Below, piece after piece: positions 18,809-28,568 of a stretch of 64,000 bases of DNA. Under the pieces are notes generated by a model. The model was not told where the DNA came from and did no database searches. It saw only the letters and a list, made by a program, of their open reading frames with translations. Numbering within the stretch: the first letter of the stretch is position 1; the number at the start of each line of letters is the position of its first letter. The position numbers were made by a program, and so were the translations under genes. This DNA comes from Haemophilus parahaemolyticus (GTDB taxonomy: Bacteria; Pseudomonadota; Gammaproteobacteria; Enterobacterales; Pasteurellaceae): positions 737,939 through 801,938 of the forward strand of contig NZ_MUXY01000001.1 in assembly GCF_002015035.1 (NCBI RefSeq). The letters run 5' to 3'.

Positions 18809-21394
18809 TTATGGTTTCACCACCACATTCAACAATTTACCTGCCACATAAATCACTTTCACGATGTGTTGGCCGTCGGTAAATTTCTTCACGTTTTCAT
18901 CAGCAAAAGCGATAGTTTTCACGGTTTCTTCATCCGCATCTGCTGCCACAGTGACTTTACCACGCACTTTACCATTTACTTGCACCACAATAAGTTTTTC
19001 ATCTTCCACCATTGCAGATTCATCGGCTTTTACCCATTCTGCAGTGTCGATCGCTGTTTCATTACCAAGTGCTTGCCACAATTCAAAACAGATGTGCGGA
19101 GTGATTGGGTAAAGCATACGCACTACGGCACTTAATGCTTCAGCCATCACGGCACGATCTTGCTCACTTTCAAGTGGTACTTTGGTGAGTTTGTTCATCA
19201 ACTCCATAATGGCTGCTATCGCGGTGTTGAAGGTTTGACGGCGACCAATATCATCGCTCACTTTCGCGATGGTTTTGTGTACTTCACGGCGAAGGGCTTT
19301 TTGATCTGCAGAAAGTGCGGTCACATCTAAAGCCGTTTTTGCTGGATTTTGTTGGTATTGATACACCAAATTCCACACACGACCTAAGAAGCGTTTTGCC
19401 CCTTCCACGCCAGACTCTTGCCATTCAAGGGTCATTTCCGCAGGCGATGCAAACATCATAAACAAGCGAACGGTGTCCGCACCGTATTTTTCCACCATTT
19501 CTTGTGGGTCGATACCGTTGTTTTTCGATTTCGACATTTTAGTCATACCTGTGTGAACTAGTTCACGTCCTTCAGGATCGGTCGCTTTAATGATACGACC
19601 TTTCTCATCACGCTCAAGGGTTACTTGCGTTGGGCTTACCCAAATACGCTCGTTGGTTGGGCTGGTGTAGTAGAACGCATCCGCAAGCACCATACCTTGG
19701 CACAATAATTTGGTGGCTGGCTCATCGCTGGTTACAAAACCTGCATCACGCAAGAGTTTGTGGAAGAAACGGAAGTAGAGCAAGTGCATCGTCGCGTGTT
19801 CAATACCACCAATATATTGATCCACCGGTAACCAGTAGTTTGCTTCGTCTTTGTCAAGCATTGCTTCGGCAAATTTTGGTGACGTATAACGAGCGTAGTA
19901 CCAAGAAGACTCCATAAAGGTGTCGAAAGTATCCGTTTCTTTTAACGCAGGCACACCGTTGAAAGTGGTTTTCGCCCAGTTTGGATCAGCCTTGATTGGG
20001 CTTTTCACACCGTCCATCACCACATCTTCAGGCAAAATAATCGGTAAATCTTCTAATGGAGCTGGCACTACATCACCGTTTTCAAGGGTAAGCATTGGAA
20101 TTGGTGCCCCCCAATAACGTTGGCGAGAAACGCCCCAGTCACGCAGACGGTAATTCACTTGGCGTTTGCCCACACCTAATTGTTCGAGTTTATCCGCAAT
20201 GCCGTTGAATGCACCGTCAAAATCTAAACCATCAAATTCTGCAGAGTTTACTAATTCACCGTGTTCGGTAAACGCTTCTTTGCTTAAGTCAATTTCTTGT
20301 CCTGCAAGCGGTGCAATGACTTGTTTGATTTGTAAACCGTATTTATTGGCAAATTCGTAGTCGCGTTGATCATGTGCAGGCACAGCCATCACCGCACCTG
20401 TACCGTAATGCATTAATACAAAGTTCGCCACCCAAATTGGTAATTTTTCACCTGTGAGTGGATGAATAGCGAACAAGCCTGTTGCCATTCCTTTTTTCTC
20501 CATGGTCGCGAGATCAGCTTCTGCTACTTTGGCGTTTTTCGCTTCTTGAATGAAAGCCGCGAGTTCAGGATTATTTTGAGCTGCGAGTCCAGCTAATGGG
20601 TGCGCTGCGGCAATGCCTAAATAGCTCACACCATAGAAAGTGTCAGGGCGAGTCGTGTAAACCGCCACATTTTCATTGGTATCCGCCACGTCAAAGGTGA
20701 TTTCGACCCCTTCAGAACGACCGATCCAATTGCGTTGCATGGTTTTCACCATATCCGGCCATTGCGGAAGATTGTCTAAACCGCCTAATAATTGCTCGGC
20801 ATAATCGGTGATTTTAATGAACCATTGTGGAATCTCTTTTTGTTCCACTGGGGTATCACAACGCCAGCAACAACCGTCGTGCACTTGCTCGTTCGCAAGC
20901 ACAGTTACATCGTTCGGACACCAGTTTACGGTTGAGTTTTTTTTGTACACCAAACCTTTTTTATAAAGCTCCGTGAAGAACCATTGTTCCCATTTGTAGT
21001 AATCGGGTTTGCAAGTCGCAATTTCGCGATCCCAGTCAAAACCAAAGCCTAAAAGTTGAAGTTGTTTCTTCATATAGGCGATGTTTTCGTAAGTCCATTT
21101 TGCTGGTGCGGTTTTGTTTTTAATTGCTGCCCCTTCAGCAGGTAAACCAAATGCATCCCAACCAAAGGGTTGCAACACGTTTTTACCCAGCATACGTTGA
21201 TAGCGTGAAACCACATCGCCGATAGTGTAGTTACGTACGTGTCCCATATGCAGGCGACCTGATGGGTAAGGGAACATAGAAAGACAGTAATATTTCTCTT
21301 TTGATTCGTCTTTGATCGCTTTGAAAACTTTATTTTCTGCCCAGTATTGTTGAACCTTCGGTTCAATTTCACTTGGATTATATTGCTGTTGCAT
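18809..21394 (-). CDS. leuS: Leucyl-tRNA synthetase
   Basis: This class I aminoacyl-tRNA synthetase charges tRNA-Leu. The 861-residue protein has the HIGH-type motif HMGH in [13 protein letters not shown] (about residue 49), the inserted editing domain CP1 in the middle, and the KMSKS motif [14 protein letters not shown] (about residue 620). Length equals the gammaproteobacterial standard. It heads the leuS-lptE-holA cluster, and its start is preceded by AAAGGTTAAAG. Confidence 0.98.
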   Translation of the reverse strand: MQQQYNPSEIEPKVQQYWAENKVFKAIKDESKEKYYCLSMFPYPSGRLHMGHVRNYTIGDVVSRYQRMLGKNVLQPFGWDAFGLPAEGAAIKNKTAPAKWTYENIAYMKKQLQLLGFGFDWDREIATCKPDYYKWEQWFFTELYKKGLVYKKNSTVNWCPNDVTVLANEQVHDGCCWRCDTPVEQKEIPQWFIKITDYAEQLLGGLDNLPQWPDMVKTMQRNWIGRSEGVEITFDVADTNENVAVYTTRPDTFYGVSYLGIAAAHPLAGLAAQNNPELAAFIQEAKNAKVAEADLATMEKKGMATGLFAIHPLTGEKLPIWVANFVLMHYGTGAVMAVPAHDQRDYEFANKYGLQIKQVIAPLAGQEIDLSKEAFTEHGELVNSAEFDGLDFDGAFNGIADKLEQLGVGKRQVNYRLRDWGVSRQRYWGAPIPMLTLENGDVVPAPLEDLPIILPEDVVMDGVKSPIKADPNWAKTTFNGVPALKETDTFDTFMESSWYYARYTSPKFAEAMLDKDEANYWLPVDQYIGGIEHATMHLLYFRFFHKLLRDAGFVTSDEPATKLLCQGMVLADAFYYTSPTNERIWVSPTQVTLERDEKGRIIKATDPEGRELVHTGMTKMSKSKNNGIDPQEMVEKYGADTVRLFMMFASPAEMTLEWQESGVEGAKRFLGRVWNLVYQYQQNPAKTALDVTALSADQKALRREVHKTIAKVSDDIGRRQTFNTAIAAIMELMNKLTKVPLESEQDRAVMAEALSAVVRMLYPITPHICFELWQALGNETAIDTAEWVKADESAMVEDEKLIVVQVNGKVRGKVTVAADADEETVKTIAFADENVKKFTDGQHIVKVIYVAGKLLNVVVKP

Positions 21395-21524
21395 AAACTT
21401 TAACCTTTACTTTAAATTAGAAAAAATTGCCGTGATTCTACCGTAAAAACGTAGGTTTTTAAATTAGTAATTTTCCGTATAAGATTTGTTTCAAAATAGG
21501 ATTCACCAATGTGGCAAAACTAAA

Positions 21525-23069
21525 CTACTTAATCAATGCCTTAAGCTGCTTTAACTTCTCTTCTTTACTCATTGCCTGTTCAGCAACTTTATTTAAATCA
21601 TCCACCAAATGCGGTTGCATGGTTTCTCCCTGTACATAAACAGGTTTCGCTTCTGAAATTTCTTCAGCATATGCCATGAGTTGCTCAAGCCATTGCAGTT
21701 TTTCTGGGTCATCGTGATAAGTTTGAGATAACGTTTCGATTGATTGGGCGAACTGCTCTGCTTTGGCATCAATCTGCTGATTGCAATATTTCTGCCATTT
21801 GACTTGCTCTGCTCGAGTTAGGGTTTCAGGATAATGGCGAGCACGATAATGGAATAACAATTGTTCCACACGCGGATCGGCAAATTTTAAACCGTGATGT
21901 GCTAACTCTTCGGGCTTAAGTGTACGTAAAATTGCCATATTATTTTTATCTGCAGGCGAGAAAAAACCATCATAAAGCGTGGTTTCCACATTCTCACTTG
22001 GTGCAAAAGTGCGTTCATCGCTAAAAATTTCGCTCACTTTTTGGCGTAATAAACTTTTATGCTGTTTTAATACTTTTAAATTTTGCAGACAAAGTTCGCG
22101 ATCGATACCTAAACGAGCTGCGTTTTCGGGTAAAAGTACTTTCGCAGGGGCTAAAATTGGGCATTTATTAATATGCACTAATTTCAACGGTACAGGCAAT
22201 TCGCCTTCGGCTAAATTTTCACGCTTGGTGTAAAGACGAGTTTTGAGGGCTTCAGCATCATCATTCAGTAAACCTTGAATATCGCCCGATAAATCGCACA
22301 CAATGACGGCGTTTTTATTGGTTGGATGCCACTCAATCGGCACTACCCACGCAGTATTACCACGATAATTACCAAGCATACCTGATACGTGTACAAGCGG
22401 TGTCATTTCGCCCGTATCTATCAAACTTTCTACTTCTTTTTTGCCACGATGTTCAAAGAAATAATTGAACAATTTAGGTTGTTTCTCTTTAAGTAATTTC
22501 GTCATTGCGATAGTTGCATACACATCCGCCATCGCATCGTGGGCATTTTCGTGCTCAATCCCATTCGCTTTGGTAAGATTTTCCAATTTAAAATTAGGAA
22601 TCCCCTCTTCATCAGTAACCCAATTGATGCCATCTGGACGTAACGCATAGCACGCTCGTACCACATCTAACAAATCCCAACGCGAATTGCCGTTTTTATA
22701 GCTGTATTCATAAGGATCAAAAAAATTACGAAAGAAGGTATAACGTGTCATTTCATCATCATAACGGATATTGTTATACCCCATCACACAAGTATTAGGC
22801 TGGCTAAATTCAGCGTGAATTTTTGCAGAAAATTCGGGCTCTGACAAACCCTCTGCATTGCATTGTTGAGGCAAAATCCCCGTTACCATAACTGCTTCAG
22901 GGGCTGGCAGATAATCAGGTGTTTGTTTGCAATAAAACATGACAGGTTCGCCAATGATGTTGAAATCGCTATCGGTGCGAATGCCTGCAAATTGGGCGGG
23001 ACGATCCGAGGCAGGATTAACGCCAAAACTCTCGTAATCGTAGAAAAAGAAGGTTTGGTTTTTGTTCAT
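21525..23069 (-). CDS. sbcB: Exodeoxyribonuclease I
   Basis: Exonuclease I digests single-stranded DNA 3' to 5' and acts in recombination and mismatch repair. The 514-residue protein has the DnaQ-like exonuclease motifs: FYDYESFGVNP at residues 9-19, MGYNNIRYDDEMTRY near 97, and ENAHDAMADVYATIA near 175. It also has the SH3-like and C-terminal helical domains of ExoI. The neighbours leuS and clcA have separate transcripts. Confidence 0.95.
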   Translation of the reverse strand: MNKNQTFFFYDYESFGVNPASDRPAQFAGIRTDSDFNIIGEPVMFYCKQTPDYLPAPEAVMVTGILPQQCNAEGLSEPEFSAKIHAEFSQPNTCVMGYNNIRYDDEMTRYTFFRNFFDPYEYSYKNGNSRWDLLDVVRACYALRPDGINWVTDEEGIPNFKLENLTKANGIEHENAHDAMADVYATIAMTKLLKEKQPKLFNYFFEHRGKKEVESLIDTGEMTPLVHVSGMLGNYRGNTAWVVPIEWHPTNKNAVIVCDLSGDIQGLLNDDAEALKTRLYTKRENLAEGELPVPLKLVHINKCPILAPAKVLLPENAARLGIDRELCLQNLKVLKQHKSLLRQKVSEIFSDERTFAPSENVETTLYDGFFSPADKNNMAILRTLKPEELAHHGLKFADPRVEQLLFHYRARHYPETLTRAEQVKWQKYCNQQIDAKAEQFAQSIETLSQTYHDDPEKLQWLEQLMAYAEEISEAKPVYVQGETMQPHLVDDLNKVAEQAMSKEEKLKQLKALIK

Positions 23070-23132
23070 AGAATGTCACTTGCTTAAAATAATTGGCATT
23101 ATTGTAACATATTGAAATCACGATGAAATACG

Positions 23133-23168
23133 CAAAAAAAAGCCCGTAATCAAAAATCGAAAACGGGC
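23133..23168 (-). terminator. Terminator of clcA
   Basis: On the minus strand GCCCGTTTT and the partner AATTACGGGC form a stem around a T-rich loop, followed by TTTTTTT. It lies downstream of the ClC antiporter gene and before sbcB. Confidence 0.8.
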
Positions 23169-23313
23169 GGAGGTCTTATTAAGAAAATGAAAAAAACTTT
23201 GCTGATAATTTCAATCAGTTAGCGATTTATCTGACTAAGTCATTTTTATAAAGTTCACTATTTTTTCAAAAAATGTAAAAAAATTTTTAAACTTGCAATA
23301 AGTGATTGTTTTA

Positions 23314-24711
23314 TCAACAATCTTTTTGTTCTTTCGCCTCTTCTTGCACGCGTTGGCGGAAACGTCCTGCGGCGAAGTGATAGAACGGTTTCGGGCAGAA
23401 ATAACGAGAGACCATTGAAGCGATAAGGCTACCAACCAATACCCAAAACAATACGGGCTGACTTCCTGTCATTTCCATCACAACGACACTGGCGGTAATT
23501 GGGGATTGCGTTCCGCCTGCAAGAAAAGCAGCCATACAGAGCAACACCAACAAACGCTGATCGACAATCCCGCCTGTAAGCGTTGCAATTTCCGCCCCAA
23601 TGCCTGCACCAACAGTTAAAGATGGTGTGAAAATCCCGCCTGCAATGCCCGTCCAGTAAGTGGTTACCGTTGCAAAAAGTTTGGCAATTCCAACCGCTTG
23701 TGGTTCGATAGTTTCGCCACTTAATGCTCTGCTCACGACTTCATAGCCTGTGCCATAGGTTTGCCCGTTGGTGTAACTGCCAAGCCCTGCCAATACCAAG
23801 CCTAAAATTAATGCCATATAAATAGGATGGCGACGAACCCAACCACGAATTTTAGCAGGCGAAACGCCTGCCACGCCTTTTGCCAACAAGCGGGCAAATA
23901 ATCCCCCTATAATGCCACAAATCACCCCGCACAATGCAACCCATAAAATCATTTTAGGCACAGTTGTAGCCCCTTGATATTGCGGGAAATAGGGGTTATT
24001 TCCTTCAATCGCCACCAAAATAAAACCTGAGGCAAGCACGCCAAGTACAACACGTCTACCCCAACGGAGCACCATTCCTCGACCTAATTCTTCAATCGCA
24101 AAAATCACACCTGCAAGCGGTGCATTAAATGCCGCCGCTAAACCACCGCCTGCCCCCGCTGCCATCAGTTCGTTTGCCGTTAAACCTTTAAACGCATAGC
24201 CATGCTTATGACAAAAATTTCCCCAAGCTAACATGACAGCAGCACCTACTTGCACTGAAGGACCTTCACGCCCTACCGATGCACCAATTAACATTGCCAA
24301 AAAAGTAAGTGGAATTTTCCAAATCGTCTGCCAAAAAATCACCAAACGACTTTTAAGCGAACCGTGCGGCAGGCTCATTGAAGCAATCACTTGCGGAATA
24401 CCACTGCCCGATACATAAGGTGTATATTTTGCGGTAAACCACGCAAGTAACGCCATTCCAAGCGGTAAAATAAACCAAACCGCTAGCGGATATTTTGCTG
24501 CCCAAATGCTATTCCAATGCAAACCAAGTTCGGCTAATTTAGCGAAACCCAATGCCGAAAGCGAAACAAAACTTGCTCCGATAAGCAGACAAGCAAATTC
24601 AATGCTTTTACGTGAAATGCGATTCGTTTGGCGAAGTTTTTTGTGTAATCCTCGCCGAAATTTTGTGATAAAGGATTTTAGATACTGGGTCATCATATTC
24701 GTGAATACCAT
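23314..24711 (-). CDS. clcA: H+/Cl- exchange transporter, ClC family
   Basis: The 465-residue inner-membrane protein has the ClC signatures GSGIPQ (about residue 108), GREGPSVQVGA (about 146, with the gating Glu of GREGP) and GGIFTPSLTVGAGIG (about 355). The E. coli homologue exchanges two chloride for one proton in acid resistance. The C-terminus ends soon after the last span, with no CBS domains. Two starts are close together (MVFTNMMTQYL); the ATG at 24696 may be the real one. The transcript ends at the hairpin at 23133-23168. Confidence 0.9.
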   Translation of the reverse strand: MVFTNMMTQYLKSFITKFRRGLHKKLRQTNRISRKSIEFACLLIGASFVSLSALGFAKLAELGLHWNSIWAAKYPLAVWFILPLGMALLAWFTAKYTPYVSGSGIPQVIASMSLPHGSLKSRLVIFWQTIWKIPLTFLAMLIGASVGREGPSVQVGAAVMLAWGNFCHKHGYAFKGLTANELMAAGAGGGLAAAFNAPLAGVIFAIEELGRGMVLRWGRRVVLGVLASGFILVAIEGNNPYFPQYQGATTVPKMILWVALCGVICGIIGGLFARLLAKGVAGVSPAKIRGWVRRHPIYMALILGLVLAGLGSYTNGQTYGTGYEVVSRALSGETIEPQAVGIAKLFATVTTYWTGIAGGIFTPSLTVGAGIGAEIATLTGGIVDQRLLVLLCMAAFLAGGTQSPITASVVVMEMTGSQPVLFWVLVGSLIASMVSRYFCPKPFYHFAAGRFRQRVQEEAKEQKDC

Positions 24712-24889
24712 AACGAGAAGAATTTAGGCTTTAGCATAAAACGAATAGCAAAATTTTCTAGTTAATTCGATCAAATTTCTAGCATTTTTGTAAGAAAATG
24801 TAAAAAATCCCCCATTCATTGCGGAATTTCTTGTAAAATAAGCAACGATTTTTTATTAAAAATTGATCAAAATAATTTTGAGGTATTCA

Positions 24890-26293
24890 ATGTCTAAATT
24901 TCCATCAATTTCAGAAATTCTTTCAGGCAACGTTGCCGTAGGAGAAGAAGTTTCTGTGCACGGTTGGGTGCGTACCCGTCGCGATTCAAAAGCAGGTTTA
25001 TCATTCTTAGCTGTATATGACGGTTCTTGTTTCGATCCAATCCAAGCAATCATCAATAACGATTTACCAAATTATCAAGATGAAGTGTTACGCTTAACAG
25101 CAGGTTGTTCTGTGATTGTGACTGGTAAAATCGTAGAATCACCTGCAGAAGGTCAAGCGGTTGAATTACAAGCAACCAATGTTGAAGTGGTTGGTTGGGT
25201 TGAAGATCCCGACACTTACCCAATGGCAGCAAAACGCCACTCTATCGAATACTTACGCGAAGTGGCTCACCTTCGCCCACGCACAAACTTAATCGGTGCA
25301 GTGGCACGTGTTCGTCACTGCTTGGCACAAGCGATTCACCGCTTCTTCCACGAACAAGGTTTCTACTGGGTGGCAACCCCGTTAATTACGGCATCTGATA
25401 CAGAAGGTGCGGGCGAAATGTTCCGCGTTTCTACCCTTGATTTAGAAAACTTACCACGCACAGAAGAAGGCAAAGTAGATTTTAGCCAAGATTTCTTCGG
25501 TAAAGAGTCTTTCTTGACCGTATCAGGTCAGTTAAATGGTGAAACTTATGCGTGTGCATTGAGCAAAGTTTATACCTTCGGACCTACATTCCGTGCTGAA
25601 AATTCAAATACAACCCGCCACTTAGCGGAATTCTGGATGGTTGAACCTGAATTTGCATTCGCTACTTTAGCGGACAACGCAAAATTAGCGGAAGATATGT
25701 TGAAATATGTATTCAAAACGGTATTAGCAGAACGCCCTGACGATATGGCATTCTTCGCAAAACATATCGACAAAGAGGTAATTACTCGTCTTGAGAACTT
25801 CATCGCTTCGCCATTTGCACAAGTAGATTACACCGATGCAATCGAGATCTTATTAAAATCAGGCAAAGAGTTTGAATTCCCAGTGTCTTGGGGTATCGAT
25901 CTCTCTTCTGAACACGAACGTTTCTTGGCGGAAGAATACTTTAAATCGCCAGTAGTGGTGAAAAACTATCCGAAAGATATCAAAGCGTTCTATATGCGTT
26001 TGAATGACGACGGCAAAACTGTGGCGGCAATGGACGTATTAGCACCAGGAATCGGTGAGATCATCGGTGGTTCACAACGTGAAGAGCGTTTAGATGTGTT
26101 AGATAAGCGTATGGTGGAAATGGGCTTAAATCCTGAAGATTACTGGTGGTATCGCGATCTTCGCAAATACGGTACCGTGCCACACGCTGGCTTTGGTTTA
26201 GGTTTCGAGCGTTTAATCGTGTATGTAACGGGCTTACAAAACATTCGTGAAGTAATCCCATTCCCACGTGCTCCGCGTAATGCGAACTTCTAA
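24890..26293 (+). CDS. asnS: Asparaginyl-tRNA synthetase
   Basis: This class IIb synthetase charges tRNA-Asn. The 467-residue protein starts at [11 protein letters not shown], preceded by TTGAGG, a better start than the upstream in-frame ATT/TTG codons. The N-terminal OB anticodon-binding domain (about 18-110, [18 protein letters not shown]) is followed by the catalytic core. Class II motif 2 is [15 protein letters not shown] and motif 3 is [13 protein letters not shown] near the C-terminus. The region downstream is not housekeeping DNA but mobile-element debris. Confidence 0.97.
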   Translation: MSKFPSISEILSGNVAVGEEVSVHGWVRTRRDSKAGLSFLAVYDGSCFDPIQAIINNDLPNYQDEVLRLTAGCSVIVTGKIVESPAEGQAVELQATNVEVVGWVEDPDTYPMAAKRHSIEYLREVAHLRPRTNLIGAVARVRHCLAQAIHRFFHEQGFYWVATPLITASDTEGAGEMFRVSTLDLENLPRTEEGKVDFSQDFFGKESFLTVSGQLNGETYACALSKVYTFGPTFRAENSNTTRHLAEFWMVEPEFAFATLADNAKLAEDMLKYVFKTVLAERPDDMAFFAKHIDKEVITRLENFIASPFAQVDYTDAIEILLKSGKEFEFPVSWGIDLSSEHERFLAEEYFKSPVVVKNYPKDIKAFYMRLNDDGKTVAAMDVLAPGIGEIIGGSQREERLDVLDKRMVEMGLNPEDYWWYRDLRKYGTVPHAGFGLGFERLIVYVTGLQNIREVIPFPRAPRNANF

Positions 26294-26350
26294 TTTTGCT
26301 TATTAACAAGCGATAAAGAATCCTATTTAAAAAGGAAACGGCGGAAATTT

Positions 26351-27108
26351 AATCTACTCCCCAAAAGTTAGACTTATTTAGTTCAAGGACTGAGTTCTGC
26401 ATTCACAGGGCTCAGTCCTTTTAGTTTTCCCTGAATGCACTTATGGTTGTAATAATGAATATACTCGTGGATTGTTTTTTCCAGTTGTTCTAATGTCTCA
26501 AATCATTTACCGTAATAACATTCCGTTAATCGTCCAAAGCAACGTTCCATCGCACTGTTATCTAAACAATTCATACTCTGTTGAATACCATTCTCCATGA
26601 GTATATTTTGATAGCCTATCATCTGATACTGCCAACCTTGGTCGGAATGTAAAGGGTTGTCGATTTTTCATTATGGTTGTGTTGCCGTAAAATTGCGTTG
26701 TAATAGATTATCCACTTTTAGGATTAGGCGATATTTTAGGGTATTTCGGTTTCATGGTTGGGCGACCTTTAGCTTTGGGCAATAAACCGTTTATACCTTG
26801 TTTTTCAAAGACTTGAAACCATCGGTTAATCACACTTGAATTGGTAATGCCAAAGTATAAATAGGCAGTTCTGCAGAAAATTGCCTATTTTTAACCGCTT
26901 GTATCACGTTAAGTTTAAATTCAGGTGAGTAATTTTGCTTCTTACCTAGCACCACTAACCCACTGATTCCACTATGATAAAATTAGTTAAAACGTTCTAA
27001 TGTTGTTTCGGCAAATTGAAAATGCCTGCGGGTAAGTGAACGATTTTTACCATTTCGAAGATAAAATTCGATGACTTGTTGTTTGAAAAGAAAATTGTAT
27101 TTGGTCAT
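26351..27108 (-). pseudogene. Degenerate IS3-family (IS150-like) transposase, orfA and orfB remnants
   Basis: Translated on the minus strand, the segment starts with an OrfA-type helix-turn-helix protein (MTKYNFLFKQQVIEFYLRNG at 27108). This is broken by an in-frame TAA and at least one frameshift but resumes as INGLLPKAKGRPTMKPKYPK. It then jumps, after an internal deletion near 26690, to the last third of an OrfB rve transposase ([30 protein letters not shown]). An in-frame TGA interrupts it after CYYGK, and it ends HKCIQGKLKGLSPVNAELSP. An end-like CTCCCCAAAAGTTAGAC at about 26355 marks the 3' boundary. The 5' inverted repeat is gone. The element cannot move by itself. Confidence 0.85.
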
Positions 27109-27109
27109 A

Positions 27110-27436
27110 AAAAATCTGCACCTTAGTGAGTTGGTTGTTTAGTTCTACCTGTTTGCGGTGTGATTGCGGATCAACATTTTGAACAAGTAACGCCAGATCT
27201 TCAGCCCGTCTCTCCCTTGCCTGTGCTAAAAATATATCGGGATATTTCCCCACGCCTAATAAAACTCGTTTTTTTGGATTAGTGAAAGGTTGGTAATAGT
27301 TGAACCGCCATAATTTCGAACCATTGAATTTAATCAGCAAATAAAGCCCTTGCCCATCTGATAATGTGTAATCTTTATCTCTGGGTTTTGCTTTTTCTAT
27401 TTCGGTATTTGTAAGCGGTTTAGTTATACGTGCTAT
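27110..27436 (-). pseudogene. Truncated tyrosine-recombinase integrase (P4 type), N-terminal part only
   Basis: The minus strand encodes about 100 residues of the DUF4102 arm-binding domain of P4-like integrases: ARITKPLTNTEIEKAKPRD, DYTLSDGQGLYLLI, WRFNYYQPFT, LLGVGKYPDIFLAQARE. The catalytic domain is missing, and the reading frame runs into the IS3 remnant at about 27120. At the position where an ATG is expected there is ATA (27436-27434), so the start has probably mutated. It lies about 170 bases from the 3' end of tRNA-Val and points away from it, as integrases of tRNA-integrated islands do. Confidence 0.8.
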
Positions 27437-27494
27437 TTTTTAGTTATACGACTATTACGACGACCTCATCAGTATAACTAAACGTATAACTAAA
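27419..27494. repeat. Four copies of TAGTTATAC-type repeat between integrase stub and tRNA-Val
   Basis: TTTAGTTATACG occurs twice in direct orientation (27419-27430 and 27439-27450), and its complement occurs twice back to back (GTATAACTAAA at 27472-27482, CGTATAACTAAA at 27483-27494). They sit just upstream of the integrase start and in the gap to the tRNA gene. Their position and spacing suggest arm-type recombinase or excisionase binding sites left from an attachment region. Confidence 0.55.
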
Positions 27495-27540
27495 AATCTA
27501 GGCTTTCATAGGTTTTGTTAGGTATAATTAGGGCAATAAA

Positions 27541-27572
27541 AAAGCCCTGAACCGTTGTGGTTCAAGGCTTTA
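27541..27572 (-). terminator. Terminator of tRNA-Val
   Basis: On the minus strand AAAGCC, then GAACC, pair with GGTTC and GGCTTT, followed by TTTTATT. It lies 35 bases after the tRNA 3' end. Confidence 0.75.
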
Positions 27573-27605
27573 TAGGTTCTTTTCAAACCGCTTAGGTACA
27601 GTGTA

Positions 27606-27682
27606 TGGTGCGACTAGCTGGACTCGAACCAGTGACCCCCACCATGTCAAGGTGGTGCTCTAACCAACTGAGCTATAGTCGC
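27606..27682 (-). tRNA. tRNA-Val (anticodon GAC)
   Basis: The minus strand folds as a 77-nt tRNA. The acceptor helix is GCGACTA/TAGTCGC with encoded CCA. The D-arm is AGCTCAGTTGGTTAGAGC, the anticodon stem CCACC/GGTGG encloses TTGACAT, and the T-arm contains GGTTCGAGTCC. The integrase stub downstream shows that this gene has served as an integration site. Confidence 0.97.
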
Positions 27683-27695
27683 ATGGATGCCATAT

Positions 27696-27724
27696 ATTCT
27701 ATTGAAAAAGAGATTTGAATGCAA
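27696..27724 (-). promoter_or_regulatory. Sigma-70 promoter of tRNA-Val
   Basis: On the minus strand TTGCAT and TAGAAT are separated by 17 bases, with the -10 box ending 13 bases before the tRNA. Confidence 0.65.
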
Positions 27725-27793
27725 GCCTTTTCTGTTACAAGCGGTGCTTTTTAGAGCAAATCTTGCATCCTGTTAGTTCTTAAATAGATCGCT

Positions 27794-28492
27794 TTATAGA
27801 TCGTCAATTACCACATAGATTTTTGACACTGGGCCATGTACGCCAACAACTTTGATCAACTCAATATCTGCGGTCGCACTTGGACCAGAGATGATATTGA
27901 TACAAGACGGCATACGTTCGCCTGCTTGTGCTTTTTCGTGCAGAATTTGGGCTAATTGTGCCACACGCGGTAATACTTTGCTTTTACGCACAACTACTAT
28001 AGAAGTGGTTGGGAGCAAGCTAGTTGAACGTCCGTTATCTTTGGTGGCAAATAACACTATACCGCCCGATTCCGCTAAACCATATTCGCCGTGGACAATA
28101 CCGATGTTGGCTGCAGCGGATTTTTCGATATTCTCTTCATCTTTGCTAAAATTCCATACATAGCTGTCGAAGTTTGCTTTTACAGCATCAGTAATGCCAA
28201 GCTCTGTCAAGCGTACATCGTTATTTAACACTACGCTACCGCCGCCATATTTTTGGCAGACATCTAGCACTGCTTGTGCTACATCAGCTTCTTTGGTTTC
28301 CACTACATCAACCAACAATACTTTAGCAAAACTTATAAATTCGTTACACAACTCTTGTTGTGAAAGGTGCGTTAAGCGGGTTGTTGGGTGATCGTTTACT
28401 GGAGCTTCCATTTGATCTGGTACGAGTTTGCGTTCACGCCCCATTTTCGCCGCTAATTTATTTAAGAAATTCTCTCTGTTTTCTAGGTTCAT
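27794..28492 (-). CDS. lutC: Lactate utilization protein C (LutC/YkgG family)
   Basis: This 232-residue protein is the third component of the iron-sulfur L-lactate oxidation complex LutABC. The start is taken at MNLENRENFLNKL, preceded by AAGGACAT; longer frames upstream run into an intergenic hairpin. The LutC/DUF162 domain shows IGIVHGEYGLAESGGIV (about residue 125) and the C-terminal GPSATADIELIKVVGVHGP. It is the last gene of lutABC. A stem-loop separates it from lutB and may tune its expression. Confidence 0.9.
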   Translation of the reverse strand: MNLENRENFLNKLAAKMGRERKLVPDQMEAPVNDHPTTRLTHLSQQELCNEFISFAKVLLVDVVETKEADVAQAVLDVCQKYGGGSVVLNNDVRLTELGITDAVKANFDSYVWNFSKDEENIEKSAAANIGIVHGEYGLAESGGIVLFATKDNGRSTSLLPTTSIVVVRKSKVLPRVAQLAQILHEKAQAGERMPSCINIISGPSATADIELIKVVGVHGPVSKIYVVIDDL

Positions 28493-28519
28493 TTTTATGT
28501 CCTTAGTTATGATGAAAAT

Positions 28520-28566
28520 AGATGCAAAGTTTCTCTCTCCCATAAGGGGAGAGAGCTTGAGCATCT
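28520..28566. repeat. Intercistronic stem-loop between lutB and lutC
   Basis: CTCTCTCCC and GGGGAGAGAG pair around ATAA, and outside them AGATGC pairs with GCATCT, giving a two-part stem with an internal bulge. There is no T run on the minus strand, so it is a processing or attenuation hairpin or a small mobile palindrome rather than a full terminator. Confidence 0.55.
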
Positions 28567-28568
28567 AA

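Noticed and set aside
18779-19135. 118-codon open frame on the plus strand
   Set aside because: It is mostly antisense to the 3' end of leuS and starts in the palindromic repeat.
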